Source: Bacillota bacterium (GTDB lineage Bacteria > Bacillota > Clostridia > Acetivibrionales > DSM-1351). From it: 64,000 nt of DNA. The position numbers and the translations under genes were made by a program. The stretch is from the NCBI GenBank assembly GCA_023416275.1, contig JAEZIB010000102.1, forward strand, positions 62,001 through 126,000, written 5' to 3'. Each line of letters starts with the position of its first letter. The first letter of the stretch is position 1. The notes under the pieces are model-generated. The model was not told the origin of the DNA. It worked only from the letters and a program-made list of their open reading frames with translations, and searched no databases. Shown piece after piece: positions 25,214-34,468 of the stretch.

Positions 25214-26614
25214 TTGAATAGCAATAGGTTTAGATTTTTTATTAAATCTATTTTATTAATGGATGGTTTGCTAACAATTGGTTCTTTTTTTATAGCATAT
25301 TACATTAGAGATATTTTTTTTGGAAGTTTATATGGACACTTATCTCAGTTTAGTAGATACACTTGGATAGTATTAATGGCTGCAATTATAATTCCGATAT
25401 TTATGACTGCTTTTAAATCATATGAGAGAATGTTAGAAGATAAATATAGTATCTTAATTACCAGAACTATAATGTCTGTATTTGCAAGCATAATAGGTAT
25501 GTCGGCAATTTTGTTTCTGACAGGTGATAAGTCCTTGAGTAGACTGTTTTTAGGAATATTTGGATGTACAGAAGTAATTGTAATTTTAATAGAGAGGATA
25601 GCATTAAGAGCATTAATTTACTTCTATTCTAAAAACATTGTACATAAAAGAAATATATTAATAGTTGGATGCGGTAAGGTTGGTAAGTTATATTACGAAA
25701 GAATTAAAGAGCAAAAACATTTAGATATTAATATTATAGGTTTTTTAGCCTTAAATGAATCACAAAATGCTTCAGGTGACAATAATAACATTATTGGTAC
25801 AATAGATGAGTTGGGAAGCATAGCAAAACAACATAATGTCAGGGAAGTAATTGTTGCTCTTTCTACTCAAGAGTATGGAAATTTAAAAGATGTAATTTCA
25901 ATGTGTGATAGAGAAGGGCTAAGAGTAAGTATTTTGCCTGCTTATTTTGAATTGCTCAAGGTAAATATGAAAGTTGAGAATATGTTTGGTATTCCTATTA
26001 TAAATGTACGAGATGTTCCGTTGGATTCTATAGGAAATAGAGTTTTAAAAAGAACTTTTGATATTATAGTTTCACTTTTGTCAATACTACTATTATCACC
26101 TGTTTATATATTAGTCGCATTAGGGGTAAAGATTACATCACCTGGACCTATGCTTTTCAAGCAGGAGCGTGTTGGTGCTGGAAATAAGCCATTTATGATG
26201 TTAAAGTTTCGTTCTATGTGTGTTCAGAAGGAAGAGGATGAGAAGACAAAGTGGACTACGCCAAATGATTCTAGAGTCACCGGCTTCGGTGCATTTATCA
26301 GAAGGACAAGCTTGGATGAACTGCCTCAGTTTTTTAACGTATTAAAGGGTGACATGAGTATAATAGGACCAAGGCCTGAAAGACCTTACTGGGTTGAAAA
26401 GTTCAAGGAAGAAGTTCCGGACTATATGCTCAGACACTATATAAAGACAGGAATTACAGGTTGGGCACAGGTTAATGGTCTTCGTGGCGATACTTCTATA
26501 GAAGAAAGAATTAATTGTGATAATTTTTATATTCGTAACTGGAGCATGTGGATGGATATAAAAATAATGTTTATGACAGTAATGGAAACTCTTATAAAGA
26601 AAAATGCATATTAG
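25214..26614 (+). CDS. polyprenyl glycosylphosphotransferase (long, WbaP/WcaJ type)
   Basis: A 466-residue enzyme using a TTG start with TAGGTG upstream. It has four N-terminal membrane helices (to about residue 130), a CoA_binding_3-like middle part (ILIVGCGKVGKLYYERI), a further helix near 285-305 and the catalytic domain KQERVGAGNKPFMMLKFRSM, RTSLDELPQFFNVLKGDMS, IIGPRPERP and GITGWAQVNGLRGD. It initiates repeat-unit synthesis on undecaprenyl phosphate. It is the second initiating enzyme in the locus, about 11 kb from the first. Confidence 0.93.
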   Translation: MNSNRFRFFIKSILLMDGLLTIGSFFIAYYIRDIFFGSLYGHLSQFSRYTWIVLMAAIIIPIFMTAFKSYERMLEDKYSILITRTIMSVFASIIGMSAILFLTGDKSLSRLFLGIFGCTEVIVILIERIALRALIYFYSKNIVHKRNILIVGCGKVGKLYYERIKEQKHLDINIIGFLALNESQNASGDNNNIIGTIDELGSIAKQHNVREVIVALSTQEYGNLKDVISMCDREGLRVSILPAYFELLKVNMKVENMFGIPIINVRDVPLDSIGNRVLKRTFDIIVSLLSILLLSPVYILVALGVKITSPGPMLFKQERVGAGNKPFMMLKFRSMCVQKEEDEKTKWTTPNDSRVTGFGAFIRRTSLDELPQFFNVLKGDMSIIGPRPERPYWVEKFKEEVPDYMLRHYIKTGITGWAQVNGLRGDTSIEERINCDNFYIRNWSMWMDIKIMFMTVMETLIKKNAY

Positions 26615-26625
26615 AAATTACTACT

Positions 26626-26656
26626 AAAAAAGGCATGTTATCACAGGCCTTTTTTA
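26626..26656 (+). terminator. intrinsic terminator closing the polysaccharide locus
   Basis: AAAAAAGGC and GCCTTTTTT form the stem with an 11-12-base loop. It lies 12 bases after the sugar transferase stop codon. Confidence 0.8.
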
Positions 26657-26744
26657 TATGCTAATCAGAATAGCAAAAATAGCCGAAATAACTATCATAA
26701 ATAAAAGGGGTGCACTAAGGATTGAAAGAAAATAAAAAAGAGAA

Positions 26745-26816
26745 GGAGATAACCAGCCCATGCTATTTCTGTCACTTTATTCATGTGCGAAATGTTGGGC
26801 ATGGGCATATTTATGA
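26745..26816 (+). promoter_or_regulatory. SD, 18-codon leader ORF and hairpin before VanZ-like gene
   Basis: AAGGAG precedes ATG 26760, which opens an 18-codon ORF ending at TGA 26814-26816, overlapping the VanZ-like ATG as ATGA. GCCCATGC (26757-26764) can pair with GCATGGGC (26799-26806). The gene itself has no other good site, so coupling is likely. Confidence 0.5.
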
Positions 26817-27316
26817 AAAGTAAAATACTAATCATAGCGTTAATTATTTTTGCAGTAACTTGGTTGGGAGTTATCTTTTTTATGTCATCACAAACTGCTG
26901 TGGAGTCTGACCAAATTAGCCAAAAGGTAACTAAAGCTGTTGTTATACTAGGTGAAAAAGTAGGTGTCATAGAGCATGGAGCCAGTAACTCAGAAAAGAT
27001 CTTGAAGGAGTATAATCAAAGTGTGCGGAAATTTGCTCATGTAGCTATGTATTTTTTACTGGCATCTTTGATATTTGTAGCGTTGTGGCAGTTTAGAGTA
27101 AATAAGCTGGTATCGGTTTTAATTAATATCCTTATATGCATTTATATAGCGTTTGTCGACGAAATTAATCAGATGAAATTTTCTGGAAGAAATTCGGGCG
27201 TAATGAGTGAAGGGGTTAATGATATTTATAGAGATTTCTTTGGAATTATAACAGCTATATTTATATTTTATATAATCAGGATAATTAATGATAATAGAAG
27301 AAAAAAAGTACAATAA
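26813..27316 (+). CDS. VanZ-like membrane protein
   Basis: A 167-residue protein with three to four membrane helices and the VanZ-family words SSQTAVESDQISQKV, RKFAHVAMYFLLASLIF and DEINQMKFSGRNSG. The conserved Lys-Phe-Ala-His and Asp-Glu-x-x-Q residues are present. The function of the family is poorly known; VanZ itself lowers teicoplanin binding. The start is chosen because it overlaps the leader ORF stop. Confidence 0.85.
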   Translation: MKSKILIIALIIFAVTWLGVIFFMSSQTAVESDQISQKVTKAVVILGEKVGVIEHGASNSEKILKEYNQSVRKFAHVAMYFLLASLIFVALWQFRVNKLVSVLINILICIYIAFVDEINQMKFSGRNSGVMSEGVNDIYRDFFGIITAIFIFYIIRIINDNRRKKVQ

Positions 27317-27340
27317 ACTTTCCTATTTCACAATAAATAT

Positions 27341-27369
27341 ATTGACCTTTGCCATATCAAAATATAAAA
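27341..27369 (+). promoter_or_regulatory. sigma-A-type promoter for pyrG
   Basis: TTGACC and TAAAAT are 17 bases apart, about 107 bases before the pyrG start. Confidence 0.6.
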
Positions 27370-27476
27370 TATTAAAAGTATGAGTTAAACAGAAGCGTTA
27401 CCATATAATAATAATTTTTTATGATACATTTCTATATATTGTATTCAAGAAGGAAAATGTCGAGAGGAGCATAACA

Positions 27477-29084
27477 ATGTCAGTAAAGTATATCTTCGTA
27501 ACTGGTGGTGTGGTTTCCGGATTAGGAAAAGGAATTACAGCAGCATCATTAGGAAGGCTTTTAAAAGCAAGAGGAGTACATGCAACTATTCAAAAATTTG
27601 ATCCCTATATAAATGTAGACCCGGGCACTATGAGCCCTTACCAGCATGGAGAGGTTTATGTAACAGAAGATGGTGCAGAAACAGACTTGGATTTGGGACA
27701 TTACGAAAGGTTTATAGACGAGAACCTTAGTAAGAATAGTAATATTACAACGGGAAAAGTCTATTGGTCCATTATAAATAAAGAGAGAAAAGGTGATTTT
27801 CTTGGAGGTACTGTTCAGGTAATTCCTCATATCACTAATGAAATTAAAGACAGAGTATATAGAGTAGGAAAGTCAGAAAGAACTGACGTTGTTATAACAG
27901 AAATAGGAGGAACTGTTGGTGACATAGAAAGCCTTCCGTTTCTTGAAGCTATAAGGCAGGTATCTACAGATGTTGGAAGAGAAAATGTTATGTATATACA
28001 TGTAACACTTGTTCCATATCTCGGAAAGTCTGAAGAGTTGAAAACAAAGCCAACTCAGCACAGTGTTAAGGAGCTTAGAAGTATAGGAATCCAACCTGAT
28101 GTTATAGTTTGCAGAACAGAAAAATTTATATCTCAAGATATGAAGGACAAGATTAGCCTATTCTGTAATGTACCAGAGGGTGCTGTTGTTCAAAACCTTG
28201 ATGCTGAAGTGCTTTATGAAGTTCCATTGATGCTTGAAAAAGAGGGTCTTGCAAAAATAGTTTGCAAAAGACTGGGCTTAGAGTGTAAAGAGCCGGATTT
28301 AGCTGAATGGGAAGAAATGGTCAGAAAGCAAAAAAATCCAAAGAGTTCTGTAACCATTGCTTTAGTTGGTAAATATGTTGAGCTGCATGATGCATATTTG
28401 AGTGTTGCTGAATCCTTACGACATGGTGGAATCGGAAATGATGTTGAGGTTGATATCAAATGGGTAAACTCTGAGGAAGTCGAGAATGCAGATATCGGGG
28501 AATATTTGAAGGATGCCGATGGAATAATTGTGCCGGGTGGCTTTGGGGATAGAGGAATTGAAGGCAAGATTTCTGCGATTACCTATGCCAGAGAGAATAA
28601 AATTCCGTTCTTCGGGATTTGCCTTGGTATGCAAATGGCTGTTGTTGAGTTTGCAAGAAATGTTGCAGGACTCCATGATGCAAACAGTTCTGAGTTTGGC
28701 GAAACTCCATATCCAGTAATTGATTTAATGCCGGATCAACGTGACATTGATGAGATGGGCGGTACAATGAGATTGGGTGTTTATCCCTGCAAGCTTAATG
28801 AAGACACAAAGATATATCAAATTTATAATGATGAATTAATATATGAAAGACACAGACATAGGTATGAGTTTAACAATGAGTATCGGGATATACTTTCTAA
28901 GAGTGGTATGATTTTATCAGGTCTTTCCCCAAGTGGAAAGCTTGTTGAAACTATTGAGATAAATGATCATCCTTGGTTTATTGGTGTTCAGTTCCATCCG
29001 GAATTTAAATCAAGGCCAAATAAGCCCCATCCTCTGTTTAGGGATTTCATCAGAGCTGCTTTTGACAAAAAACAGAATGCATAG
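27477..29084 (+). CDS. pyrG: CTP synthase
   Basis: A 535-residue protein of standard length that aminates UTP to CTP with ATP and glutamine. The N-terminal synthetase domain begins KYIFVTGGVVSGLGKGITAA and contains DPYINVDPGTMSPYQHGEV. The C-terminal glutaminase domain has the nucleophile in FFGICLGMQ and the His/Glu pair in VQFHPEFKSRP. GAGAGGAG precedes the ATG. It has its own promoter and a terminator. Confidence 0.98.
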   Translation: MSVKYIFVTGGVVSGLGKGITAASLGRLLKARGVHATIQKFDPYINVDPGTMSPYQHGEVYVTEDGAETDLDLGHYERFIDENLSKNSNITTGKVYWSIINKERKGDFLGGTVQVIPHITNEIKDRVYRVGKSERTDVVITEIGGTVGDIESLPFLEAIRQVSTDVGRENVMYIHVTLVPYLGKSEELKTKPTQHSVKELRSIGIQPDVIVCRTEKFISQDMKDKISLFCNVPEGAVVQNLDAEVLYEVPLMLEKEGLAKIVCKRLGLECKEPDLAEWEEMVRKQKNPKSSVTIALVGKYVELHDAYLSVAESLRHGGIGNDVEVDIKWVNSEEVENADIGEYLKDADGIIVPGGFGDRGIEGKISAITYARENKIPFFGICLGMQMAVVEFARNVAGLHDANSSEFGETPYPVIDLMPDQRDIDEMGGTMRLGVYPCKLNEDTKIYQIYNDELIYERHRHRYEFNNEYRDILSKSGMILSGLSPSGKLVETIEINDHPWFIGVQFHPEFKSRPNKPHPLFRDFIRAAFDKKQNA

Positions 29085-29170
29085 CTTTATTTGTTGAAAT
29101 GTAATACCAGTTAATAGGTAGGCAAAGGTTTCCAACCTATATATAACATAAAATAAAATAGTTAAATATA

Positions 29171-29208
29171 AAAAAGACGAGTGGCTCATTGGCTACTTGT
29201 CTTTTTTT
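29171..29208 (+). terminator. intrinsic terminator of pyrG
   Basis: AAAAAGACGAGTGGC pairs with GCTACTTGTCTTTTTTT (one G-T and one mismatch), followed by a T-run. Confidence 0.8.
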
Positions 29209-29458
29209 ATATCAGTTTCAATTATTCAACTTAAATAATGTAAATTTACAGAATTAATTCATATCTTGTATAATTGCTAGAACATTTGACAATAATTATT
29301 CATGAACCCTTTTTTGTTAATATTTTTATCTGTCACTCAAAAATATTTGTGGGCTTTACTCTAGCGAGCAATGTGGCTATCTAAAATAGGCTTCCACATT
29401 TCAATTACAGATAAATATAAATTAGTATAAAATAGTGGGGAAACTGGAGGGGAATTTC

Positions 29459-30175
29459 ATGAGTAAGGGAGTATTATTTTTAAAGTCAAACTCAATAAGC
29501 AAGAAAACAGAAAATATAGTAAAGTTGGCAGCTATAGCATTAATTTTATCGGTACTTGCTGCGTGGATTGTATCAAGCATTTATGCAGAAGATGTGAATG
29601 CTGGACTTTCGCAGAATCTTGTAAGACTTCATGTAATCGCAAATAGTGATTCAAAGGTGGATCAAGCTCTAAAGCTAAAGGTTCGGGATGCTATAATTGA
29701 ACATATGAAGGGGAAACTGGCCGATACAAAGGACATTAATGAAACAAAAATAATTATTAATGATAATTTAAGAAACATAGAAAAAATTTCACAGGAAGTA
29801 CTTTTAAGAAATAATTGCAGTTATAGTGTAAAGGCTTCAATAGGAAATTATGATTTCCCAACTAAGGTTTATGGGGACATATCATTACCAGCTGGCAAGT
29901 ATGAAGCTCTTAGAGTTGTCATAGGTGAAGGGGCTGGAGCTAATTGGTGGTGTGTACTTTTTCCGCCTCTATGTTTTTGCGATGCAACTCACGGTGCAAT
30001 ACCTGACTCAGTAAAGAATGATTTAAAAAGTTCACTTTCTGCTGAGGAGTTTAGGCTTATCACTTCTGTAGACAAAGATGATGATATACCTATCAAAATA
30101 AGATTTAAAGTTGTTGAATTACTGCAGGGTTCGAAAATTAAGGTTACTGGTGCAATAAATAGAATGTTTAGATAA
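29459..30175 (+). CDS. spoIIR: stage II sporulation protein R
   Basis: A 238-residue protein with one N-terminal membrane/signal segment (residues 25-45) and the SpoIIR core LVRLHVIANSDSKVDQALKL, then GANWWCVLFPPLCF. In Bacillus it is made in the forespore under sigma-F and triggers SpoIIGA to process pro-sigma-E across the septum. GGAGGGG precedes the ATG at 29459; the upstream in-frame codons lack a site. No clear sigma-F promoter could be assigned by eye. Confidence 0.95.
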   Translation: MSKGVLFLKSNSISKKTENIVKLAAIALILSVLAAWIVSSIYAEDVNAGLSQNLVRLHVIANSDSKVDQALKLKVRDAIIEHMKGKLADTKDINETKIIINDNLRNIEKISQEVLLRNNCSYSVKASIGNYDFPTKVYGDISLPAGKYEALRVVIGEGAGANWWCVLFPPLCFCDATHGAIPDSVKNDLKSSLSAEEFRLITSVDKDDDIPIKIRFKVVELLQGSKIKVTGAINRMFR

Positions 30176-30237
30176 AACATATAAATAGGTTATCAAGTGA
30201 AAAATTTAAAATAATTTTTGCAAATATATCTTTGAAT

Positions 30238-30273
30238 AAAGGGCTATGTAGTTGAACAACTATACAGCTCTTT
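30238..30273 (+). terminator. hairpin terminator after spoIIR
   Basis: AAAGGGCTATGTAGTT pairs with AACTATACAGCTCTTT around a GAAC loop. The T-tract is short (TTTGT). Confidence 0.6.
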
Positions 30274-30463
30274 GTCATACTTGTAGCACTTTATGGTTAA
30301 TGTTGGTATAATAATATTGTGCGGAAATGGTATATTTACAAGCTGGTTTGGATGGAGTCGCAAGAAAAATAGACTCAGCATAGCAGAAGCTTATAATAAA
30401 AACTGAGTTTTACTATAATTGAATTTCACCTTAAATTTTATAAAAGGGCGTGGAGGTTCTAAG

Positions 30464-31156
30464 ATGTGGCTAATGGATGCGTTCAGCGGTCAGGCTGAAT
30501 TCTATATATCAATTATTATTAGGCTTCTTGAAGCTTGTCTTCTTGGAGGGATTATCGGGTTTGAGAGAGAACACCTACATAGGCCGGCAGGCTTTCGAAC
30601 ACATATACTTGTATGTGTAGGTTCTGCATTGGTTATGATTACATCAGAATTTATTTTCCATAAATTTTCACCTAATGTTAACGCAGATCCTGCAAGGTTA
30701 GGAGCCCAGGTTATCAGTGGGATAGGTTTTCTAGGTGCAGGTACTATAATTAAAGAAGGCATAAATGTTAAGGGGCTGACAACGGCGGCCAGCCTTTGGG
30801 CTGTTTCATGTGTGGGAATAGCAGTAGGTATTGGCTTTTACTCAGGAGCCTTTATAGCAACTATTATAATTTTTCTGACTTTGGTAGTCATCAGAAAGGT
30901 CCAAAGGAGAAGAACTTCTCAAAAGAATATAAGATTGTGTATTCATACCTTGGTAAAAAGAGGAGAAGTGCGTGAACTTTCCAACATTATTGAAGGGTTT
31001 GGAGTAACAATATCAGACACTGAATTCATTAGCAGTGAGAGAGACGGAGAAATGATTTTGAGATACATAATTCAAATACCAAATGAAATTCCCACTGTAG
31101 AGTTGATTGAGGCAGTTCTGTGCCATAATACAGTAAGACGCGTATATGAGGAATAG
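30464..31156 (+). CDS. MgtC/SapB family membrane protein
   Basis: A 230-residue protein. The ATG at 30464 lies seven bases after GGAGG. Four N-terminal helices contain GGIIGFEREHLHRPAGFRTH, LGAQVISGIGFLGAGTI and GLTTAASLWAVSCVG, the MgtC signature. The C-terminal part (about 90 residues) resembles an ACT-like regulatory domain. Members affect Mg2+ homeostasis or ATP synthase activity; the exact role here is unknown. Confidence 0.92.
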   Translation: MWLMDAFSGQAEFYISIIIRLLEACLLGGIIGFEREHLHRPAGFRTHILVCVGSALVMITSEFIFHKFSPNVNADPARLGAQVISGIGFLGAGTIIKEGINVKGLTTAASLWAVSCVGIAVGIGFYSGAFIATIIIFLTLVVIRKVQRRRTSQKNIRLCIHTLVKRGEVRELSNIIEGFGVTISDTEFISSERDGEMILRYIIQIPNEIPTVELIEAVLCHNTVRRVYEE

Positions 31157-31276
31157 AACTAAAATTTGCATAATAGAAAATTGAGTAGAATAAAAACAGA
31201 TAGCAAAATTCATAAAATAATCTTGTACTATTTCGGTGTTTTGATGAATAGAAATATTTTTAGAATACACGAAAGG

Positions 31277-31312
31277 TAAAAATCTTTTTAGGCTCCTAAT
31301 AAAAGATTTTTA
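31277..31312 (+). promoter_or_regulatory. terminator-like hairpin just before the Ca2+-ATPase gene
   Basis: TAAAAATCTTTT with TAGG pairs with CCTA and AAAAGATTTTTA, ending in a T-rich stretch only two bases before AGGTGA, the likely ribosome binding site. It could attenuate transcription or mask translation of the ATPase. Confidence 0.5.
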
Positions 31313-31323
31313 TAGGTGACAAG

Positions 31324-34050
31324 ATGAGCGTAGCCCAATCTAGATTAAACATTACAAATCCTGAAAACATACTTACTGTTGGTCTTACTGACAATGAGGC
31401 AAAGAAAAAGCTTCAGAAGCATGGCTTTAATATTATATCTGAAAGAAAGAAAATATCTCCGCTGAAGATTCTGTTTCAACAATTTACAGATGTAATGATT
31501 ATAATTCTTATAATAGCGACTATTATATCAGGATTTATGGGTGATTTGACTGAGGCAATCACAATAATCGCAATAGTAATAGTAAATGCTGTATTGGGAT
31601 TTGTTCAGGAATTTAAAACTGAGAGAACAATGGAGGCATTAAAATCACTGGCAGCACCATCTGCAAAGGTTATCAGAAATGAACAGCAGATTAGTATTCC
31701 AGCAGAAGAAATAGTTCCAGGGGATGTTCTTGTAATTGAAACTGGAGACAGGATTGCTGCTGATAGCGCAATTCTTGAATGTAATAGTTTAAGCGTTGAT
31801 GAATCACTTCTTACGGGAGAATCTGTTCCCGTAGATAAGCATGCATTAAAAATTAAAGATTCTCTAATTAATTCCTATGACAAGAAATCCTCTGTATACA
31901 TGGGTACAGTTGCAACAGGTGGAAGAGCTAAGGCGGTAGTTTATGCAACAGGGATGAAGACTGAAATGGGAAATATCGCTGATATGATTCAAAACATAGA
32001 AGATGATGAAACACCACTTCAAAGAAGGCTATCCCACCTTGGAAAATATATTGCAATTGGATGCTTGGCAATTTGTACTATTGTGTCTATAACAGGAATC
32101 TTAAGGGGTGAGCAGCTCTTGACCATGCTTTTGGCAGGGATTAGCTTAGCTGTGGCAGCCATTCCTGAAGGATTGCCGGCCATTGTTACCATTTCTCTTG
32201 CGTTAGGTGTACAGAGAATGTTAAGGAGAAATGCATTGATTCGCAAGCTGCCCGCAGTTGAAACACTAGGCTGTGCAAGTATAATATGTTCTGACAAGAC
32301 TGGAACCTTAACAGAAAATAAGATGACAGTTAGGAAAATATATGCAGCTGGTTGCGAACTGGATGTAACTGGAAGTGGATATAGCACTGAGGGCAACTTT
32401 GTGATGGATAATAAGCCAACAGACCCTCTTAAAATAGAAGGTATAAAACTTGCTCTTGAAATAGGGGCAGTGTGTAATAATTCAGTTTGTTCTACTGAAC
32501 AAAATAATAATATGGCAATTGGAAAACTGAAAGCGATGTTTTCTAAACAATCAAATTTGAAAATAACAGGAGACCCAACTGAAGCTGCGTTGACAATTGC
32601 AGCCATGAAGGCAGGAATAACTAAGAGTCGCTTGAATAACAGTTATCATAGAATAGATGAATTGCCTTTTGATGCTGACAGAAAATGTATGTCTGTAGTT
32701 TGCAAAAATTCTATAGGTGAAATGTATGTTTTTACAAAGGGCGCGCCTGACATGATTATTGATAAATGTAATAGAGTCATGTCATCAAGAGGAATTACTA
32801 AGCTAGACGATATGACAAAGAGAAATATTACAAAAATAAATGACTCAATGGCTAATAATGCACTTAGAGTAATGGGTTTGGCATATAAAAAGCTAGAGAC
32901 AGGAACATACAGAACAGAAGCTAAAAATATAGAAAAAGATCTTGTTTTCGTTGGATTAATGGGTATGATTGATCCGCCGAGAAAAGAAGCTGTGGTAGCA
33001 GTACAAAAATGCAGGCTGGCTGGTATAAAACCAATAATGATTACTGGAGACCACAAGCTCACAGCAGCTGCCATTGCAAAGGAATTAAACATTTACTGTG
33101 ATGGAGATGAAGTCTTGACAGGAGCAGAACTGGATAAGATGAGTGAAGAACAGCTGGCAAAGGTAGCTAAAACGGTCTCAGTATATGCAAGAGTATCACC
33201 GAAACATAAGCTAATGATTGTTAGAGTGCTTAAGTCGTTAGGGCATATTGTAGCAATGACTGGTGACGGAGTAAATGACGCACCAGCAGTAAAAGAGGCT
33301 GATATAGGGGTGTCGATGGGTGTAACTGGTACTGATGTTACAAAAGAAGCCTCTTCAATGGTGCTGCTAGATGATAATTTTGCAACACTAGTAGCAGCTG
33401 TTGAAGAAGGGCGTGTAATATATAATAACATACGAAAGTTTATTAGATATATGCTTGCTTGTAACCTTGGAGAAGTACTGACAATGTTTTTAGGTATATT
33501 GTTGATGCTCCCTATACCTCTTTTGCCTATCCAAATCCTTTGGGTCAATCTTGCTACAGACGGATTGCCTGCAATTGCACTGGGATTAGATCCTCCAGAA
33601 AAGGATATTATGATGAGACGACCTAGAGGTGCAAAAGATAATATTTTTTCACATGGCTTGTTGAAGTTGATAGTTACAAGAGGGGTATTTATTGGACTAA
33701 GCACATTAGGAGTGTTTGTGAGTATCTTGTATTTTTTAAATAATGTAGAATTAGCACGGACTAGTGCTTTTATGACCTTGGTTATTACACAACTGATACA
33801 TGTATTCGAGTGTAAGTCGGAAACAAGAAATATATTTGAAATATCTTTATTTAACAACATACCATTAGTATTAGCAGTTTTGTGTTCGATAATCATGGTA
33901 TTGGCGGTTGTTTACGTTCCTGTTTTACAAGGAATATTTGATACTGTGGCATTAGGTATAAGTGAGTGGTTTTTAATTATTGGGTTTTCACTGATAGTAC
34001 CTATTCTTTCAAGTATGATTAGAACTAATAGGAGAGTATTGGAACAATAA
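31324..34050 (+). CDS. P-type Ca2+-transporting ATPase (P2A-like)
   Basis: A 908-residue pump. The catalytic Asp324 lies in CSDKTGTLTENKM, the TGES actuator loop is in LLTGESVPVD, and the hinge motif GDGVNDAPAVKEADIG is present. M4 has AAIPEGLPAI, with the PEGL sequence of Ca2+/SERCA-like P2A pumps. The C-terminal membrane part has LWVNLATDGLPAIALGL with the N-x-x-T-D-G-x-P ion site of M6. It would export Ca2+ (or Mn2+) using ATP. Confidence 0.93.
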   Translation: MSVAQSRLNITNPENILTVGLTDNEAKKKLQKHGFNIISERKKISPLKILFQQFTDVMIIILIIATIISGFMGDLTEAITIIAIVIVNAVLGFVQEFKTERTMEALKSLAAPSAKVIRNEQQISIPAEEIVPGDVLVIETGDRIAADSAILECNSLSVDESLLTGESVPVDKHALKIKDSLINSYDKKSSVYMGTVATGGRAKAVVYATGMKTEMGNIADMIQNIEDDETPLQRRLSHLGKYIAIGCLAICTIVSITGILRGEQLLTMLLAGISLAVAAIPEGLPAIVTISLALGVQRMLRRNALIRKLPAVETLGCASIICSDKTGTLTENKMTVRKIYAAGCELDVTGSGYSTEGNFVMDNKPTDPLKIEGIKLALEIGAVCNNSVCSTEQNNNMAIGKLKAMFSKQSNLKITGDPTEAALTIAAMKAGITKSRLNNSYHRIDELPFDADRKCMSVVCKNSIGEMYVFTKGAPDMIIDKCNRVMSSRGITKLDDMTKRNITKINDSMANNALRVMGLAYKKLETGTYRTEAKNIEKDLVFVGLMGMIDPPRKEAVVAVQKCRLAGIKPIMITGDHKLTAAAIAKELNIYCDGDEVLTGAELDKMSEEQLAKVAKTVSVYARVSPKHKLMIVRVLKSLGHIVAMTGDGVNDAPAVKEADIGVSMGVTGTDVTKEASSMVLLDDNFATLVAAVEEGRVIYNNIRKFIRYMLACNLGEVLTMFLGILLMLPIPLLPIQILWVNLATDGLPAIALGLDPPEKDIMMRRPRGAKDNIFSHGLLKLIVTRGVFIGLSTLGVFVSILYFLNNVELARTSAFMTLVITQLIHVFECKSETRNIFEISLFNNIPLVLAVLCSIIMVLAVVYVPVLQGIFDTVALGISEWFLIIGFSLIVPILSSMIRTNRRVLEQ

Positions 34051-34151
34051 CGGGTACTATTTGTGACTAGTTAAATAAACATACAAATACAAGTGCGTTT
34101 TAACCAAAGAGATTATTAATTATTGAACTCAACTTTCCAGTTGAAAATTGC

Positions 34152-34220
34152 AGGTGTGGGAGACTTATCAAATGAAAAGTTAAGTAATTTAACCTGTAAT
34201 CTATATTAATTGGCTGAATA
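34152..34220 (+). repeat. F3-like repeat, copy g (diverged)
   Basis: GGTGTGGGAGACTTATCAAA matches the GGTATGGGAGACTTATCAAT variant of copy a, and GGCTGAATAGTAA matches the right end of copy c. Confidence 0.4.
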
Positions 34221-34286
34221 GTAAATATATTATAGAAGGTTCAACAGAAGCTATTGCTTACACTTTAAAAAGAATATATAATCAAT

Positions 34287-34328
34287 AAATGGCTAAACTA
34301 TAACTTGAATGTTAAATTAGCCATTTTT
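34287..34328 (+). terminator. intrinsic terminator after Ca2+-ATPase region
   Basis: AAATGGCTAA pairs with TTAGCCATTTTT across a 20-base loop. Confidence 0.65.
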
Positions 34329-34468
34329 CATTGAAATAAACATTTTTTCAAAAAAAATTTTACAATCCGTTCATAGTTTATTAAAAATAATCGTGGATAA
34401 TATGTATGTGTATCAGTAGAAGAAATGTTTTTTGAAAAAATGCACGGAACAATTTAGGGGGGAAAATA

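Larger units (their letters stand above)
34051..34468 (+). other. 418-bp spacer with F3-like repeat and terminator
   Basis: No gene is supported. It has an F3-like segment and an intrinsic terminator, and an AT-rich stretch before the transporter operon that may carry its promoter, which I could not place with confidence. Confidence 0.45.
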
